Source: Synechococcus sp. HJ21-Hayes
Lineage (GTDB): Bacteria > Cyanobacteriota > Cyanobacteriia > PCC-6307 > Cyanobiaceae
NCBI RefSeq assembly: GCF_024345835.1
Contig: NZ_JAGQBW010000001.1
Span: 186,001-250,000, forward strand
Direction: 5' to 3'
Length of the DNA stretch: 64,000 nucleotides
The notes below the pieces were generated by a model. It saw nothing but the letters and a program-made list of their open reading frames with translations. It did not search any database and had not been told where the DNA came from. The stretch's first letter is position 1. The number at the start of each line of letters is the position of its first letter. Of the stretch, positions 37,662 through 47,056 are shown piece after piece. Made by a program: the position numbers and the translations under genes.

Positions 37662-39362
37662 TCAGGCGCCGCTGGCAATCGGCATGCGCCAGCCGCTGCC
37701 GAAGGCGCGGTTGCTCACCTTCAGCAGTGGGGCCGCCTGGCGCCGCTTGAACTCGGCGCGCTGCAGCAGTTGGTGTATCCGTTGGGCGAGGGCGGCATCC
37801 GTGCCGCTGGCGATGAGTTCCTCGGGGCTGCGCAGTTCTTCGATCAACGCCTTGAGCAGGGGGTCCAGCACGGCGTAGTCGGGCAGAGAGTCGCTATCGC
37901 GCTGGTCTGGGCGCAGTTCGGCGCTGGGGGGTTTGGTGCGGATGGCACTGCCCACCAGTTCGCCCGTGCAGGGCAGGCCCAGGTGTTGGCGGCAGCCGGC
38001 AGCAGCTGCTGAATCGATCCAGGCGCAGAGGCGAAATACCGTGGTTTTGTAGAGGTCGCCGATCACGGCCAGCCCGCCGTTCATGTCGCCATAGAGGGTG
38101 CAATACCCCACCGCCAGTTCGGATTTGTTGCCGGTGGAGAGCAGCAGCTGTCCCTGCTGGTTGGCTACGGCCATCAGAAGGGTGCCGCGGATACGCGATT
38201 GCAGATTTTCGGCGGTGAGGCCGCTGGGCGCACCCTCTAGGGGAGCCATGAGGGCGGCATCAAAACTCGCCATTAGCGGGGCGATCGGCACCGTCTGGGT
38301 GGTGATGCCGAGTCGATCGGCGAGCGCTAGGGCATCGCTGATCGAGCCGCCGGAGCTCCAGGGCGAGGGCATCAGCAGGCCATGCACGTTCTCCGGACCC
38401 AGGGCCGCCGCGGCGATCACGGCCACCAGGGCGGAATCGATGCCGCCACTCAGGCCCAGCAGGGCCTTGCGGAAGCCGCACTTGCGGGCGTAGTCCCGCA
38501 CTCCCAGCACCAGTGTTCGCAGCAGCAGGTCGTCGTTCGAGGGAAGAGGAAAGCCCGTGCCTCGGCCGCCGGCTGTCACGGCGGCCGAGGCATTCCAGCA
38601 GGCCAGGGCGGTCTCGGCCCAGGGCAGTTGGGCCGCAATGGAGCCCGTGGCGTCCATCACGAAACTGCCGCCGTCAAACACCAGCTCGTCGTTGCCTCCC
38701 ACCTGGTTCACGTACACCACGCCGCAGCCCAGCCGCCGGGCCGCGGCGGCCACCAGATCGCGGCGTTGCTGGCCCTTGCCCTGGGCATAGGGCGAGGCCG
38801 AGAGGTTGATCAACAGATCGGGCTGTAGCGGCTGGAGGTCGCCGATGGGATCGGAGCCCGCCAGCCGCTGTCCCTGGAGGCTGTGGTCCACCCAGAGGTC
38901 TTCGCAGATGGTGAGCCCCAGGCGCCAGGAGCGTCCGCCGCGCTCCAGCTGCAGCAGGCAGGGCTGATCGGCCGGGCGGAAGTAGCGCCGCTCATCGAAC
39001 ACGTCGTAACTGGGCAGCAGTCGTTTGCGTGCCACCACCCGCCACTGGCCTGGTTCCACCAGGGCGGCGGCATTGAACAGGTTGGGCTGCTGCTCCCAGG
39101 GGGTCTGCTCGCTCACCCCCAGCAGCAGTCTGAGGCCCGCCGGCAGCTCGGCCGCCAGCTGATCCAGTACCTGCTGCTGCAGGAGTCGTAGGGAGGGTCG
39201 CAGCAGCAGGTCACGGGCCGGGTAGCCCCACAGGGCCAGCTCCGCGGCCACCACCAGCTCGGCGCCCTGGGCGGCGGCCTGATGGCACGCCGCCAGCAGC
39301 CGTTGCCCGTTACCCCGCAGGTCCCCCACCAGGGGGTTCATCTGAGCCAGGGCAACACGCAT
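37662..39362 (-). CDS. nadE: Glutamine-dependent NAD+ synthetase NadE
   Basis: 566 residues. An N-terminal nitrilase-type glutaminase domain (Glu in AELALWGYPARDLLL, Lys in ARKRLLPSYDVFDE, Cys in LTICEDLWVD) is followed by the synthetase domain with P-loop LLGLSGGIDSALV and STGNKSELAVGY. It converts nicotinate adenine dinucleotide to NAD. Start overlaps the nadD stop by one base (TGATG), which settles the start. Two consecutive NAD-biosynthetic genes. Confidence 0.96.
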   Translation of the reverse strand: MRVALAQMNPLVGDLRGNGQRLLAACHQAAAQGAELVVAAELALWGYPARDLLLRPSLRLLQQQVLDQLAAELPAGLRLLLGVSEQTPWEQQPNLFNAAALVEPGQWRVVARKRLLPSYDVFDERRYFRPADQPCLLQLERGGRSWRLGLTICEDLWVDHSLQGQRLAGSDPIGDLQPLQPDLLINLSASPYAQGKGQQRRDLVAAAARRLGCGVVYVNQVGGNDELVFDGGSFVMDATGSIAAQLPWAETALACWNASAAVTAGGRGTGFPLPSNDDLLLRTLVLGVRDYARKCGFRKALLGLSGGIDSALVAVIAAAALGPENVHGLLMPSPWSSGGSISDALALADRLGITTQTVPIAPLMASFDAALMAPLEGAPSGLTAENLQSRIRGTLLMAVANQQGQLLLSTGNKSELAVGYCTLYGDMNGGLAVIGDLYKTTVFRLCAWIDSAAAAGCRQHLGLPCTGELVGSAIRTKPPSAELRPDQRDSDSLPDYAVLDPLLKALIEELRSPEELIASGTDAALAQRIHQLLQRAEFKRRQAAPLLKVSNRAFGSGWRMPIASGA

Positions 39363-39964
39363 CAGGGCTGGGGGGAGGCGGGCTTGTGCCCGAGGCCGTA
39401 GAGATTGTGCTTGAGCAGTTCCGGCCACAGGGCCGCTGGCACCAGCTCCGGGCTGGGCTGTTGGCGGATGGCGGAACTGGCCGTGGCGGGCACGGGCAGC
39501 TCAAGCACCTCCGCCTGCCCCCCCAGCTGCTGCAGCTGCTCGAGATCCCCAGGCTCAAGGGGCCAGCCCTGGCGCGGCACCACCGCTAGTTGGCACCGGG
39601 CCAGTAGCTCCGAGGCCCTGTACCAACTCGGGATCTGTGGAGCCAGATCGCTGCCCACCACGAACACCAGTGGCTGATTGGGCCAGAGCGCCGCTGCGCG
39701 ATCCAGGGTGTCGAGGGCCCGGGGGCTGCTCAGCCGCTGCTCGAGCACCACGCGGGGATCATCCAGGTCGTCCACCACCGCCTGCAGCAGTGCCGCCCGC
39801 AGCGTTAGGGGGGCGCCGTGCTGTTTGCAGGGGTTGTCGCTGGCCCAGGTGGCCACTTGCCCGTAGCGGCGGGCCAGGCCGGCCAGCAGTGCCCGGTGGC
39901 CGGGGGTGGGGGGATCGGCACTGGTGCCGAACAGGGCCAGGCTGCGGGCCGATGGCGCGCTCAT
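39362..39964 (-). CDS. nadD: Nicotinate-nucleotide adenylyltransferase NadD
   Basis: 200 residues. Nucleotidyl transferase signature LFGTSADPPTPGHRALL; further PLVFVVGSDLAPQIPSWYRA and the C-terminal TASSAIRQQPSPELVP (the ISSTxIR analogue). It adenylates nicotinate mononucleotide, one step before NadE. Start overlaps the GTPase stop (ATGA). Confidence 0.93.
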   Translation of the reverse strand: MSAPSARSLALFGTSADPPTPGHRALLAGLARRYGQVATWASDNPCKQHGAPLTLRAALLQAVVDDLDDPRVVLEQRLSSPRALDTLDRAAALWPNQPLVFVVGSDLAPQIPSWYRASELLARCQLAVVPRQGWPLEPGDLEQLQQLGGQAEVLELPVPATASSAIRQQPSPELVPAALWPELLKHNLYGLGHKPASPQP

Positions 39965-41310
39965 GGCAGCAGGATTTGCACGGCCGCCGGTATGGGTTCG
40001 CGGCTCTGCCACTGCTGCAGCCAGGCGCGCACCTGCGGATCCTGCTGGGCCAGGCGCCTGAGTAGGGAGGCCGGGTGCCGCCCGCCCCGCTGCGCGCTGC
40101 GCAGCAATTCGGCGGCGGCCAGTTTTCCGGTGAGCCGGGTGGTGTGCACCGCCAGGGCGGCCTGGGCCAGAGCCACTGGCGCGGCGGGAGCCAGGCTCAG
40201 CCCGGCACTGAGGGGGGCCGCCAGCAGCAGCAGCTGACGGATGCCCCCCAGCAGTAGCTGAATGCCTAGTTGGGTGCCCCCCAGCAGGGCGTTCTGGGCC
40301 GAGAGCCTGCCCAGTAGCTGGCGGGCGCCGGCACCGCCCATCGGCAGGCCGTAGAGCTGGCAGAGCTGTAGCACCAGGGCCGTGTCCAGGGCTAAGCCGC
40401 CGGCGAGATCCAGCAGCATCAGGGGGTTGGCGGCCACGCCGGTGGCCTTGAGGGCGGCAAAGCGGCCGATCAGGCCCTGGGCTGCGGCACGGCCCTGGCG
40501 CAGGCGCCAGCGCTGCAGCAACTGGGTGAAGCGGTCTGCGGCCCGCAGACCGTTCAGCCCCAGCAGTAGCTCACCGCTGCTGGCGAGCAGGGCGGTGAGG
40601 GCCTGGCGCAGGGGCTCAATCTGTGGAGGCAAGCGCTCGCTGCGTACGCGCCCATCGGCCAGCCATTGGGCCTGGCGCGGGGCTGAGGCCACGGCTAGCA
40701 GCTTCAGCGCTCGGGCAGTGGCAGGCAGGCGGCGGCGAATGCTCCCCATCAGTGCGTCGCGCTCGTCCTGCGGCCAGCAGTCGAGGCGGTTGAGCACCAG
40801 CAGCACCGGTTTGCCCCCCGCCAGGAGCTGTTCCAGGGCTTCCGCTTCCGGGGTGGTGAGGTCGCCATCGAGCACCAGCAGCACCAGATCGGCCCCCAGG
40901 GCCACCCGCGCCGCCAGTCGCTGCCGGGCCCTGGCGGCGATCTCGTCGATGCCGGGGGTGTCCACCAGCTCCACGGCCCTCAGGCCAGGGATGGTCACAG
41001 GCCAGGCGGCCCGCTCCTGGGTGCGGGTGCAGCCGTGGGCCACATCGGTGGCAAAGGTGGACTGGCCCAGTAGGGCATTGAGCAGGCTGGATTTGCCCAC
41101 GCCCACCCGGCCGAATACGGCCACCCGTAGGCGGCGCTGGTCGAGGGCCTGGAGTTGTCGATCGAGGGCTTGCAGCTCCGGGGCGAGCACGGCCCGTTCG
41201 CGCGCGCTCAGCGCCAGTTCGGAGCGCCACTGCGCCAGTAGCAGCTCGCAGCGCTGGGCTGCAGAGGGCGCGGTGGCGGTCATGGCGGCAGCGGGGTCAC
41301 CGGCCCTCAT
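39961..41310 (-). CDS. Era-like GTPase with C-terminal membrane domain (DUF697 type)
   Basis: 449 residues (422 from the alternative ATG at 41283). G1 GRVGVGKSSLLNALLG, G3 ELVDTPGID and G4 LVLNRLDCW show an Era/TrmE-type GTPase; the C-terminal part (about 260-400) is hydrophobic with several helices (LMLLDLAGGLALDTALVLQL, IQLLLGGIRQLLLLAAPL), as in DUF697 proteins. Probably membrane-associated. Encoded just upstream of nadD and nadE with coupled ends; no direct NAD link is known to me. Confidence 0.87.
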   Translation of the reverse strand: MRAGDPAAAMTATAPSAAQRCELLLAQWRSELALSARERAVLAPELQALDRQLQALDQRRLRVAVFGRVGVGKSSLLNALLGQSTFATDVAHGCTRTQERAAWPVTIPGLRAVELVDTPGIDEIAARARQRLAARVALGADLVLLVLDGDLTTPEAEALEQLLAGGKPVLLVLNRLDCWPQDERDALMGSIRRRLPATARALKLLAVASAPRQAQWLADGRVRSERLPPQIEPLRQALTALLASSGELLLGLNGLRAADRFTQLLQRWRLRQGRAAAQGLIGRFAALKATGVAANPLMLLDLAGGLALDTALVLQLCQLYGLPMGGAGARQLLGRLSAQNALLGGTQLGIQLLLGGIRQLLLLAAPLSAGLSLAPAAPVALAQAALAVHTTRLTGKLAAAELLRSAQRGGRHPASLLRRLAQQDPQVRAWLQQWQSREPIPAAVQILLP

Positions 41311-41356
41311 TTAATCGGCTGTGCCATCGTCGCGCTCAGCCCCTGCGCCGGAGCCC

Positions 41357-42679
41357 ATGCTGATCGGTCCCGAGATCTATGCCGCGCGCCGTGCTCGCTT
41401 CCTGGAGGCCCTTGGCGGCGCAGCGGCGGTGATTCCGGCGGCGCCCCTGGCCACCCACCACGCTGATTGCGAATGGCCCTTTCGCCAGAACAGTGATTTC
41501 TGGTATCTCACCGGCTTCGATGAGCCCGATGCCGTGGCCCTGTTCCTGCCCCACCGGCCGGAGGGGGAACGCTTTGTGCTGTTTGTGCAGCCCAAGGAGC
41601 CCAGTGCCGAGGTGTGGACTGGTTTCCGTTGGGGCTGTGAGGGGGCGGTGACCCAGTTCGGCGCCGACCTGGCCCATCCACACGCGGAGCTGCCCCAGCT
41701 CCTGGCCGACTACCTCAAGGGCGCTGAGGGCATTGCCTTCCGGGTGGGGCGTCACCCCGAGGTGGAGCCCTTGGTGCTGCAGGCCTGGGCGGCTCAGCTG
41801 GATCGTGCCCCCCGCAGTGGTGTGGCGGCCCTGGGGCTCGTGGCGCCCTGCCCGCTGCTGCATGAGTTACGCCTGCGCAAGGCGCCTGAGGAGCTGGTGC
41901 GCCTGCGCGAAGCGGCGCGGATCTCGGCGGAGGCCCATGAGCTGGCCCGCCAGGTGGCGCGGCCAGGGCTGAATGAGCGCCAGGTGCAGGCCGTGATCGA
42001 GCAGCACTTTCTGGAGCAGGGGGCCCGGGGACCCGCCTATGGCTCGATCGTCGCGGGTGGGGATAACGCCTGCGTGCTGCACTACACCGCCAACAGCGCC
42101 GTGCTGAACGATGGCGACCTGCTGCTGATCGATGCGGGTTGCTCCCTGGGCGACTACTACAACGGCGACATCACCCGCACCTTCCCGATCAACGGCCGCT
42201 TCACCGGTGAACAGCGGGCCCTCTACGAGCTGGTGCTCGCGGCCCAGGAAGCGGCGGTGGCGGCGGTGGCTCCGGGCCACACGGCCGAGGGCGTGCATGA
42301 CACGGCCGTGCGGGTGCTGGTGGAGGGGCTGTTGGATCTGGGCCTGTTGGCCGGCTCGGTGGATGGGGTGATCGAGCAGGGGGCCTACCGCCATCTCTAT
42401 ATGCATCGCACCGGTCACTGGCTGGGCCTCGATGTGCACGATGTGGGCGCTTACCGCCTGGGTGAGCACCCTGTGGCCTTGGAGCCGGGCATGGTGCTGA
42501 CGGTGGAGCCTGGCCTCTATGTGAGCGATCGCCTGCCCGTGCCCGAGGGCCAGCCCGCCATTGCCGAGCGCTGGAAGGGCATTGGCATTCGGATTGAGGA
42601 CGACGTGGCCGTGACCGACCGCGGCTATGAGACCCTCACAGCCGCGGCCTTGAAGACGCCGGCGGCGCTCGAGCGCTGA
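41357..42679 (+). CDS. pepP: Xaa-Pro aminopeptidase PepP
   Basis: 440 residues. Pita-bread fold: N-terminal domain with FRQNSDFWYLTGFDEPDA, then the metal-binding set: Asp in LLIDAGCSLGDYYNGDITR, His in HRTGHWLGLDVHD, Glu in VEPGLYV and Glu in GIRIEDDV. It releases N-terminal residues next to proline. The ATG at MLIGPEIYAAR has GGAG at good distance; an upstream GTG at 41321 would add 12 residues. Confidence 0.95.
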   Translation: MLIGPEIYAARRARFLEALGGAAAVIPAAPLATHHADCEWPFRQNSDFWYLTGFDEPDAVALFLPHRPEGERFVLFVQPKEPSAEVWTGFRWGCEGAVTQFGADLAHPHAELPQLLADYLKGAEGIAFRVGRHPEVEPLVLQAWAAQLDRAPRSGVAALGLVAPCPLLHELRLRKAPEELVRLREAARISAEAHELARQVARPGLNERQVQAVIEQHFLEQGARGPAYGSIVAGGDNACVLHYTANSAVLNDGDLLLIDAGCSLGDYYNGDITRTFPINGRFTGEQRALYELVLAAQEAAVAAVAPGHTAEGVHDTAVRVLVEGLLDLGLLAGSVDGVIEQGAYRHLYMHRTGHWLGLDVHDVGAYRLGEHPVALEPGMVLTVEPGLYVSDRLPVPEGQPAIAERWKGIGIRIEDDVAVTDRGYETLTAAALKTPAALER

Positions 42680-42683
42680 GGGC

Positions 42684-43475
42684 TCAGCTCTCCTCCAGGG
42701 CTTGCTCCAAGGCCACCAGCACCTGGCTGGTGGCGGGGATCACCACGTCGGCACCGGCCTGGTGCAGCTGCTGCTCGTAGTGCCAGCGCGCCTCTTCCTG
42801 GCCCTGGGCCTGGAGGTGAGGGGGAGCCACGGCCAGGCTCAGGAAGCGCTGTTCGGGCTGCTGCTCGCGGGCGCGTTGCACGGTGAGTACGTCGGCCACG
42901 GTGTCGCCCAGGTAGGCCACTGGTGCAGTGCCCAGCCCTAGGCCGCCGGCGAGCTCCGCCGCCAGGCGCAGCAATCCAGTGGGATCGGGTTTATCGGGGG
43001 CATCCCCCATGGCGATCAGGGGTGGATTGGCCAGGCCCAGCCGGGCTTCCAGTACGAAGCGCGCCGATGGCGGCTCGGCGCCGCTCACGAAGCCCCAGTC
43101 CACCCCGGCACCCGTGAGGGCCTCAAAGAAGGGGCGCTCCACCAACAGGGGCTCATGGCCGATGAACCCTTGCCAGCTGGCTGGATTGCCCTCGGGGTCG
43201 CCGCCGAAATAGAAGCCGTTGAACACCTCCACCAGGGCCTCGAGGGGCGGCAATGAACTCTGGCCTATCCGCCGCAGCAGTTCCAGGGAGGCCTCCCAGT
43301 CGTTGTTCCAGCAGCCCTCGGCCTTGAGATGGTCGATCGTCTCTGGATTAGGCCGCGCGGCGCTGTAGTGATGCACCGTCTCCACGATGGCCCGGCGGTA
43401 GCTGCCGCCCACGTCCCTGATCACGCCATCGATATCGAACAGCAGGATGGCTCTAGGTTTCAGGGGTGGGGCCAC
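42684..43475 (-). CDS. HAD-superfamily phosphatase
   Basis: 263 residues. Motif I LFDIDGVIRD with the nucleophile Asp, cap domain region, WGFVSGAEPPSARFVLE (motif II) and YLGDTVADVLTVQRA (motif IV). Matches a cyanobacterial/archaeal HAD-IA subfamily of unknown substrate. It converges on pepP with four bases between ends. Confidence 0.87.
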   Translation of the reverse strand: MAPPLKPRAILLFDIDGVIRDVGGSYRRAIVETVHHYSAARPNPETIDHLKAEGCWNNDWEASLELLRRIGQSSLPPLEALVEVFNGFYFGGDPEGNPASWQGFIGHEPLLVERPFFEALTGAGVDWGFVSGAEPPSARFVLEARLGLANPPLIAMGDAPDKPDPTGLLRLAAELAGGLGLGTAPVAYLGDTVADVLTVQRAREQQPEQRFLSLAVAPPHLQAQGQEEARWHYEQQLHQAGADVVIPATSQVLVALEQALEES

Positions 43476-43506
43476 GGCGGCTGGTAGGTTAGTTGTTTGT
43501 GATTAA

Positions 43507-43989
<483 letters not shown>

Positions 43990-44009
43990 ATCGGCGTCTC
44001 CCCAGGTTC

Positions 44010-44035
44010 AGCGCCCCAGTAGGGGCGCTTTTTTT
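44010..44035 (+). terminator. Intrinsic terminator after PSRP-3
   Basis: AGCGCCCC and GGGGCGCT form an eight-base-pair stem around AGTA, followed by seven T residues. It lies 21 bases after the stop. Confidence 0.94.
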
Positions 44036-44059
44036 GTCTGTATCGACGCGTTGCCTGCC

Positions 44060-44875
44060 ATGGCCCACTTCTACCAGCGCAGTTGGTTGCTGGGTGCTCT
44101 CAGCGGTGCCATATCCGTGGCGGTGCTGGGGGGAGCCGCGCTGTGCGGGATGCGTTGGTGGTGGCAGCCCTCAACGGGCGCTGTCGTCCCCGACCCGGTG
44201 TTCATCCCGGCGGCCCAGCTCTCGCCGGATGAGCTCAGCTCCTGTGCGCGGGGGCTTGGTTTGAATCCGGAATTGGCGGCTCTCGCGGATCCCACCAATT
44301 TCGGCGAGCGGCAGCGCCGGGATTGGCGCGGCCGCCCCCTGCCCCATCAGCCCAGCCTGATCGTGCTGCACGAGACCGTGATGGATCAGGCCAGCACCCT
44401 CAACCTGTTCCGCACTCCCCACCCGGCAGATGCCGATCAGGTGAGTTACCACCTTGTGATTGGACCCAATGGGGATCGTCACCGCGTGGTGCCCGATGCC
44501 AACCGTGCCTACGGCGCCGGGCAATCGGCCTTTGGCGATTTCACCCTGCAGGCCAAGCCCAGTAGCCGTGGTTCGGTCAACAACATTGCGCTCCACGTCA
44601 GCTTGGTCACGCCTGCCGATGGTCGTGGGGCCGACACCAGCGACGGCCATTCCGGTTACACGCCTGAGCAATACCGTGCACTGGCCTCCCAGGTTCTGCT
44701 GTGGCAGCACCGTTACGGCATCCCCATGAGTCGGGTCACCAGCCATGCGGCCATCGACCGCAGCCACAGCCGCTATGACCCGCGCAGTTTCCGTTGGGAT
44801 CGCTTTGATCAGGCCTATGCCAAGGCTGTGGTCAGTTGCGGGGCTTCACCACCTGGCCGAACGCACTGGCGGTGA
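44060..44875 (+). CDS. N-acetylmuramoyl-L-alanine amidase (Amidase_2), membrane-anchored
   Basis: 271 residues. A membrane anchor/signal segment at about residues 8-31 precedes the amidase domain: zinc ligands in LIVLHETV and in SHAAIDRSHSRYDP, with DQVSYHLVIGPNGDRHRVVPD between. Cleaves the amide between MurNAc and L-Ala in the periplasm. The last 44 bases overlap the convergent 305-residue gene. Next door to a cluster that includes a peptidoglycan synthase. Confidence 0.9.
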   Translation: MAHFYQRSWLLGALSGAISVAVLGGAALCGMRWWWQPSTGAVVPDPVFIPAAQLSPDELSSCARGLGLNPELAALADPTNFGERQRRDWRGRPLPHQPSLIVLHETVMDQASTLNLFRTPHPADADQVSYHLVIGPNGDRHRVVPDANRAYGAGQSAFGDFTLQAKPSSRGSVNNIALHVSLVTPADGRGADTSDGHSGYTPEQYRALASQVLLWQHRYGIPMSRVTSHAAIDRSHSRYDPRSFRWDRFDQAYAKAVVSCGASPPGRTHWR

Positions 44876-45749
44876 TCACGGCAGGAGACGCGCCAGTATC
44901 CACGCTGAAGTTGCGGGTTTCACTCTGGCTGCTGCCATCCGGGTAGAGGAAGGTCACCACCCCCTTCAGGTTCACGGTGGAGCCTGTTCGGTTGGTCTCC
45001 CGCAGGTCGGCCACGCTCACCCGCTCGAATTGCTCGAAGAAGCTGGGATCGAACTGATCGGCGGCCGCGGCGCCAAACAGCTGGCGTGCCGCTTCGCTAT
45101 TGCGGCTTGAGAGTGCGCTGTAGAGCTGCTGCACGGTGGTGATGGCTAGATCCACCGCTGCTGGATCCAGGGGCTGTTCGAGGTCTGGTGCCGGCGGCGG
45201 CAGGGCGCTTTCCCTGGGCTGTTCGCGCAGCGCTGGAGCCTCCTGGAGGGGGGTGCCCCCGGTTGGAGGGGCGAGGGCCTGCTGCTGGCGACTGAGCAGC
45301 AGCAGCCACATGAGCCCCCCTACCACGCCCACCAGCAGCACGCCGGCGATGAAGCTGAGCACGGCGACGAGACCGCGGCTGCTGCCGGCGCTGGGGGCTA
45401 AGGCTGCGCTGACTGTCGCTGTGGCTGTGCTGCCTTCACCGAGATTCAGCAGTCCGCTCACCACTGCCGCCATCCGCTGGCAGATGGCGGGGGCGAACAG
45501 CTCCTGCAGCTCCTGGTTCAGGCGTAATTGCAGGCGAGCATCAGCCTCCAGGGCTGGGGTCTGACCCACGGCGTGGCTGAAGGCGGGGGTGAGCACCAGA
45601 TACTTCAGTGCCGGTAACAGGTTGCTCTGCGACTCACCGCAGAAATCCCCCACGAGGGCCTGTAGGCGCCTGCCATCGCTGAATTGGCCCCGTTGCAGGT
45701 CGGCCAGGATCTGCCGGCGCAGGTTGGCTCCGAGCTGGTAGTCGTTCAT
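44832..45749 (-). CDS. Single-pass membrane protein of the TerY-P-like cluster, 305 residues
   Basis: N-terminal soluble helical domain (about 1-102; QLGANLRRQILADLQRGQFS, LQALVGDFCGESQSNLLPAL), a membrane segment at about 127-153, a Pro-rich linker (160-195), and a C-terminal domain of about 100 residues that looks NTF2/IMS-like (TTVQQLYSALSSRNSEAAR ... LKGVVTFLYPDGSSQSETRNF). The start codon overlaps the stop of the PP2C gene (ATGA), so it is the last gene of that unit. The role is unknown; the topology suggests it links cytoplasmic signalling to a periplasmic domain (inference). Confidence 0.8.
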   Translation of the reverse strand: MNDYQLGANLRRQILADLQRGQFSDGRRLQALVGDFCGESQSNLLPALKYLVLTPAFSHAVGQTPALEADARLQLRLNQELQELFAPAICQRMAAVVSGLLNLGEGSTATATVSAALAPSAGSSRGLVAVLSFIAGVLLVGVVGGLMWLLLLSRQQQALAPPTGGTPLQEAPALREQPRESALPPPAPDLEQPLDPAAVDLAITTVQQLYSALSSRNSEAARQLFGAAAADQFDPSFFEQFERVSVADLRETNRTGSTVNLKGVVTFLYPDGSSQSETRNFSVDTGASPAVITASAFGQVVKPRN

Positions 45750-47056
45750 GGGGCTGACGGCGGCTGAATGGACGCATTCCCGGCTGCTGGCATCTTGGCC
45801 GCTGCCGCACGGCGCTGCTTCCATTGCTGATCAAGGGCGCTCAGCAACGCTGGGCAGGCGTTCAGCTCCACCAGTGCTGGGGTGATGGCTGGGCTGGCAG
45901 TCGCGGGCACGGGCCAACTCGCCGCGATCACGGCCCCCAAGGGATCCAGCGTCGCTTGCTGGATCAAGGTCTGCCGCTGGCGTTGGCCTTGCAGCAGCTG
46001 GTCGAACTGGGCCTGCCGTTGGCTGAGGGCACTCGGGATGCGATCTGGGCTGGCGCACAACCGCTGCACCTCGGCGCTCAGGCTGGTCGCGGGAGACGCG
46101 GCCGGCTTCGGTGCTGTGATCCAGCGTTGCCACGGCTGCAGCCACCAAAGCCCGGTTCCCAGGGCCGCGGCCCCGATGCCCAGGAGTATCAGCAGGGCCA
46201 CCGGCCGGCGTTGTGGCGGCACGGGGAGCGGGGGAGGGTTGGCGAGTGCTCCCCAGCGGCCGATCGCCACGGACACATCGTCACCGCTGCCCTGGCTGGT
46301 GATCTGCGCGAGCGCCGTGTCCAGCTCATCCCGTTGACGCAGTTCCGCCAGGTGATGGCCCAGGGCCAGAAAGTCGCCATCGGTGGTGCACGATTTGCGG
46401 ACGCCATCGGTGCTCAGCACGAGGGCGAAGGGGGCGCTCCCCGGCGTGAGGGGATGCAGGGCCGCCCGCTGGGCGCACAGGGATGCGGCGCCGCCCATGC
46501 AGAGGCTGGCGGTGGCTTCTCCGCTGGCGCAGATGTCCTGTTCCTCGCTGATCAGGTCCAGGTTGCCGTCAGCGGTTCTGCGCACCAGGTCCCAGTCGCC
46601 CAGGCCCGTGTGGCCCCACCACTCCGGTGCCAGCAGCACCACCCCCAGCGTGCAGCCGTAGGTGAGCGGCGAGAACGGCTGATCGCCGCTCTCAGGCCGC
46701 TGGCGCCAGTGGCCCGCGGCCGCCTCCAACCACGCGGCCTGAATCGTTGCGGGCAGTGCGCCCGCCAGCAGCTCCAGCCAGTGGCGCTGGTCCGTGAGTG
46801 GGTGCTGCTGCAGGGCCCGCTCCACCGCCAGAACTGCCTGGTCGCAGGCCAGTTGGCTGCCCACGTCGCTGAGCCAGTAGCGCTCGCCGCCATGGCCATC
46901 GGCCACGGCCATCAGCTGCACCGTCGTGCCGCCCGGACCCAGCAGGGAGCAGGCCACGGAGGCGTCCTGGCAGGGCTTGCCCAGGCGCCGGTGGGCGGCT
47001 CCGATCACCGTGCAGCACTGGGGTGTGTCCCAGCTGCCCGTGAGCGCCCCGGTCAC
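45746..47056 (-). CDS. PP2C-type protein phosphatase with membrane segment
   Basis: 436 residues, GTG start overlapping the VWA stop (GTGA). PP2C metal ligands are visible: Asp31 in CQDASV, Asp53/His55 in ADGHGG, Asp217 in STDGV and Asp259-Asp260 in GSGDDVS. A membrane helix at about 285-306 follows the catalytic domain, and a Gln/Ala/Pro-rich part of 130 residues ends the protein. It would reverse phosphorylation by the adjacent kinase. N-terminal VIGAAHRRLGKPCQD is typical of the TerY-P phosphatases. Confidence 0.88.
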   Translation of the reverse strand: MTGALTGSWDTPQCCTVIGAAHRRLGKPCQDASVACSLLGPGGTTVQLMAVADGHGGERYWLSDVGSQLACDQAVLAVERALQQHPLTDQRHWLELLAGALPATIQAAWLEAAAGHWRQRPESGDQPFSPLTYGCTLGVVLLAPEWWGHTGLGDWDLVRRTADGNLDLISEEQDICASGEATASLCMGGAASLCAQRAALHPLTPGSAPFALVLSTDGVRKSCTTDGDFLALGHHLAELRQRDELDTALAQITSQGSGDDVSVAIGRWGALANPPPLPVPPQRRPVALLILLGIGAAALGTGLWWLQPWQRWITAPKPAASPATSLSAEVQRLCASPDRIPSALSQRQAQFDQLLQGQRQRQTLIQQATLDPLGAVIAASWPVPATASPAITPALVELNACPALLSALDQQWKQRRAAAAKMPAAGNASIQPPSAP

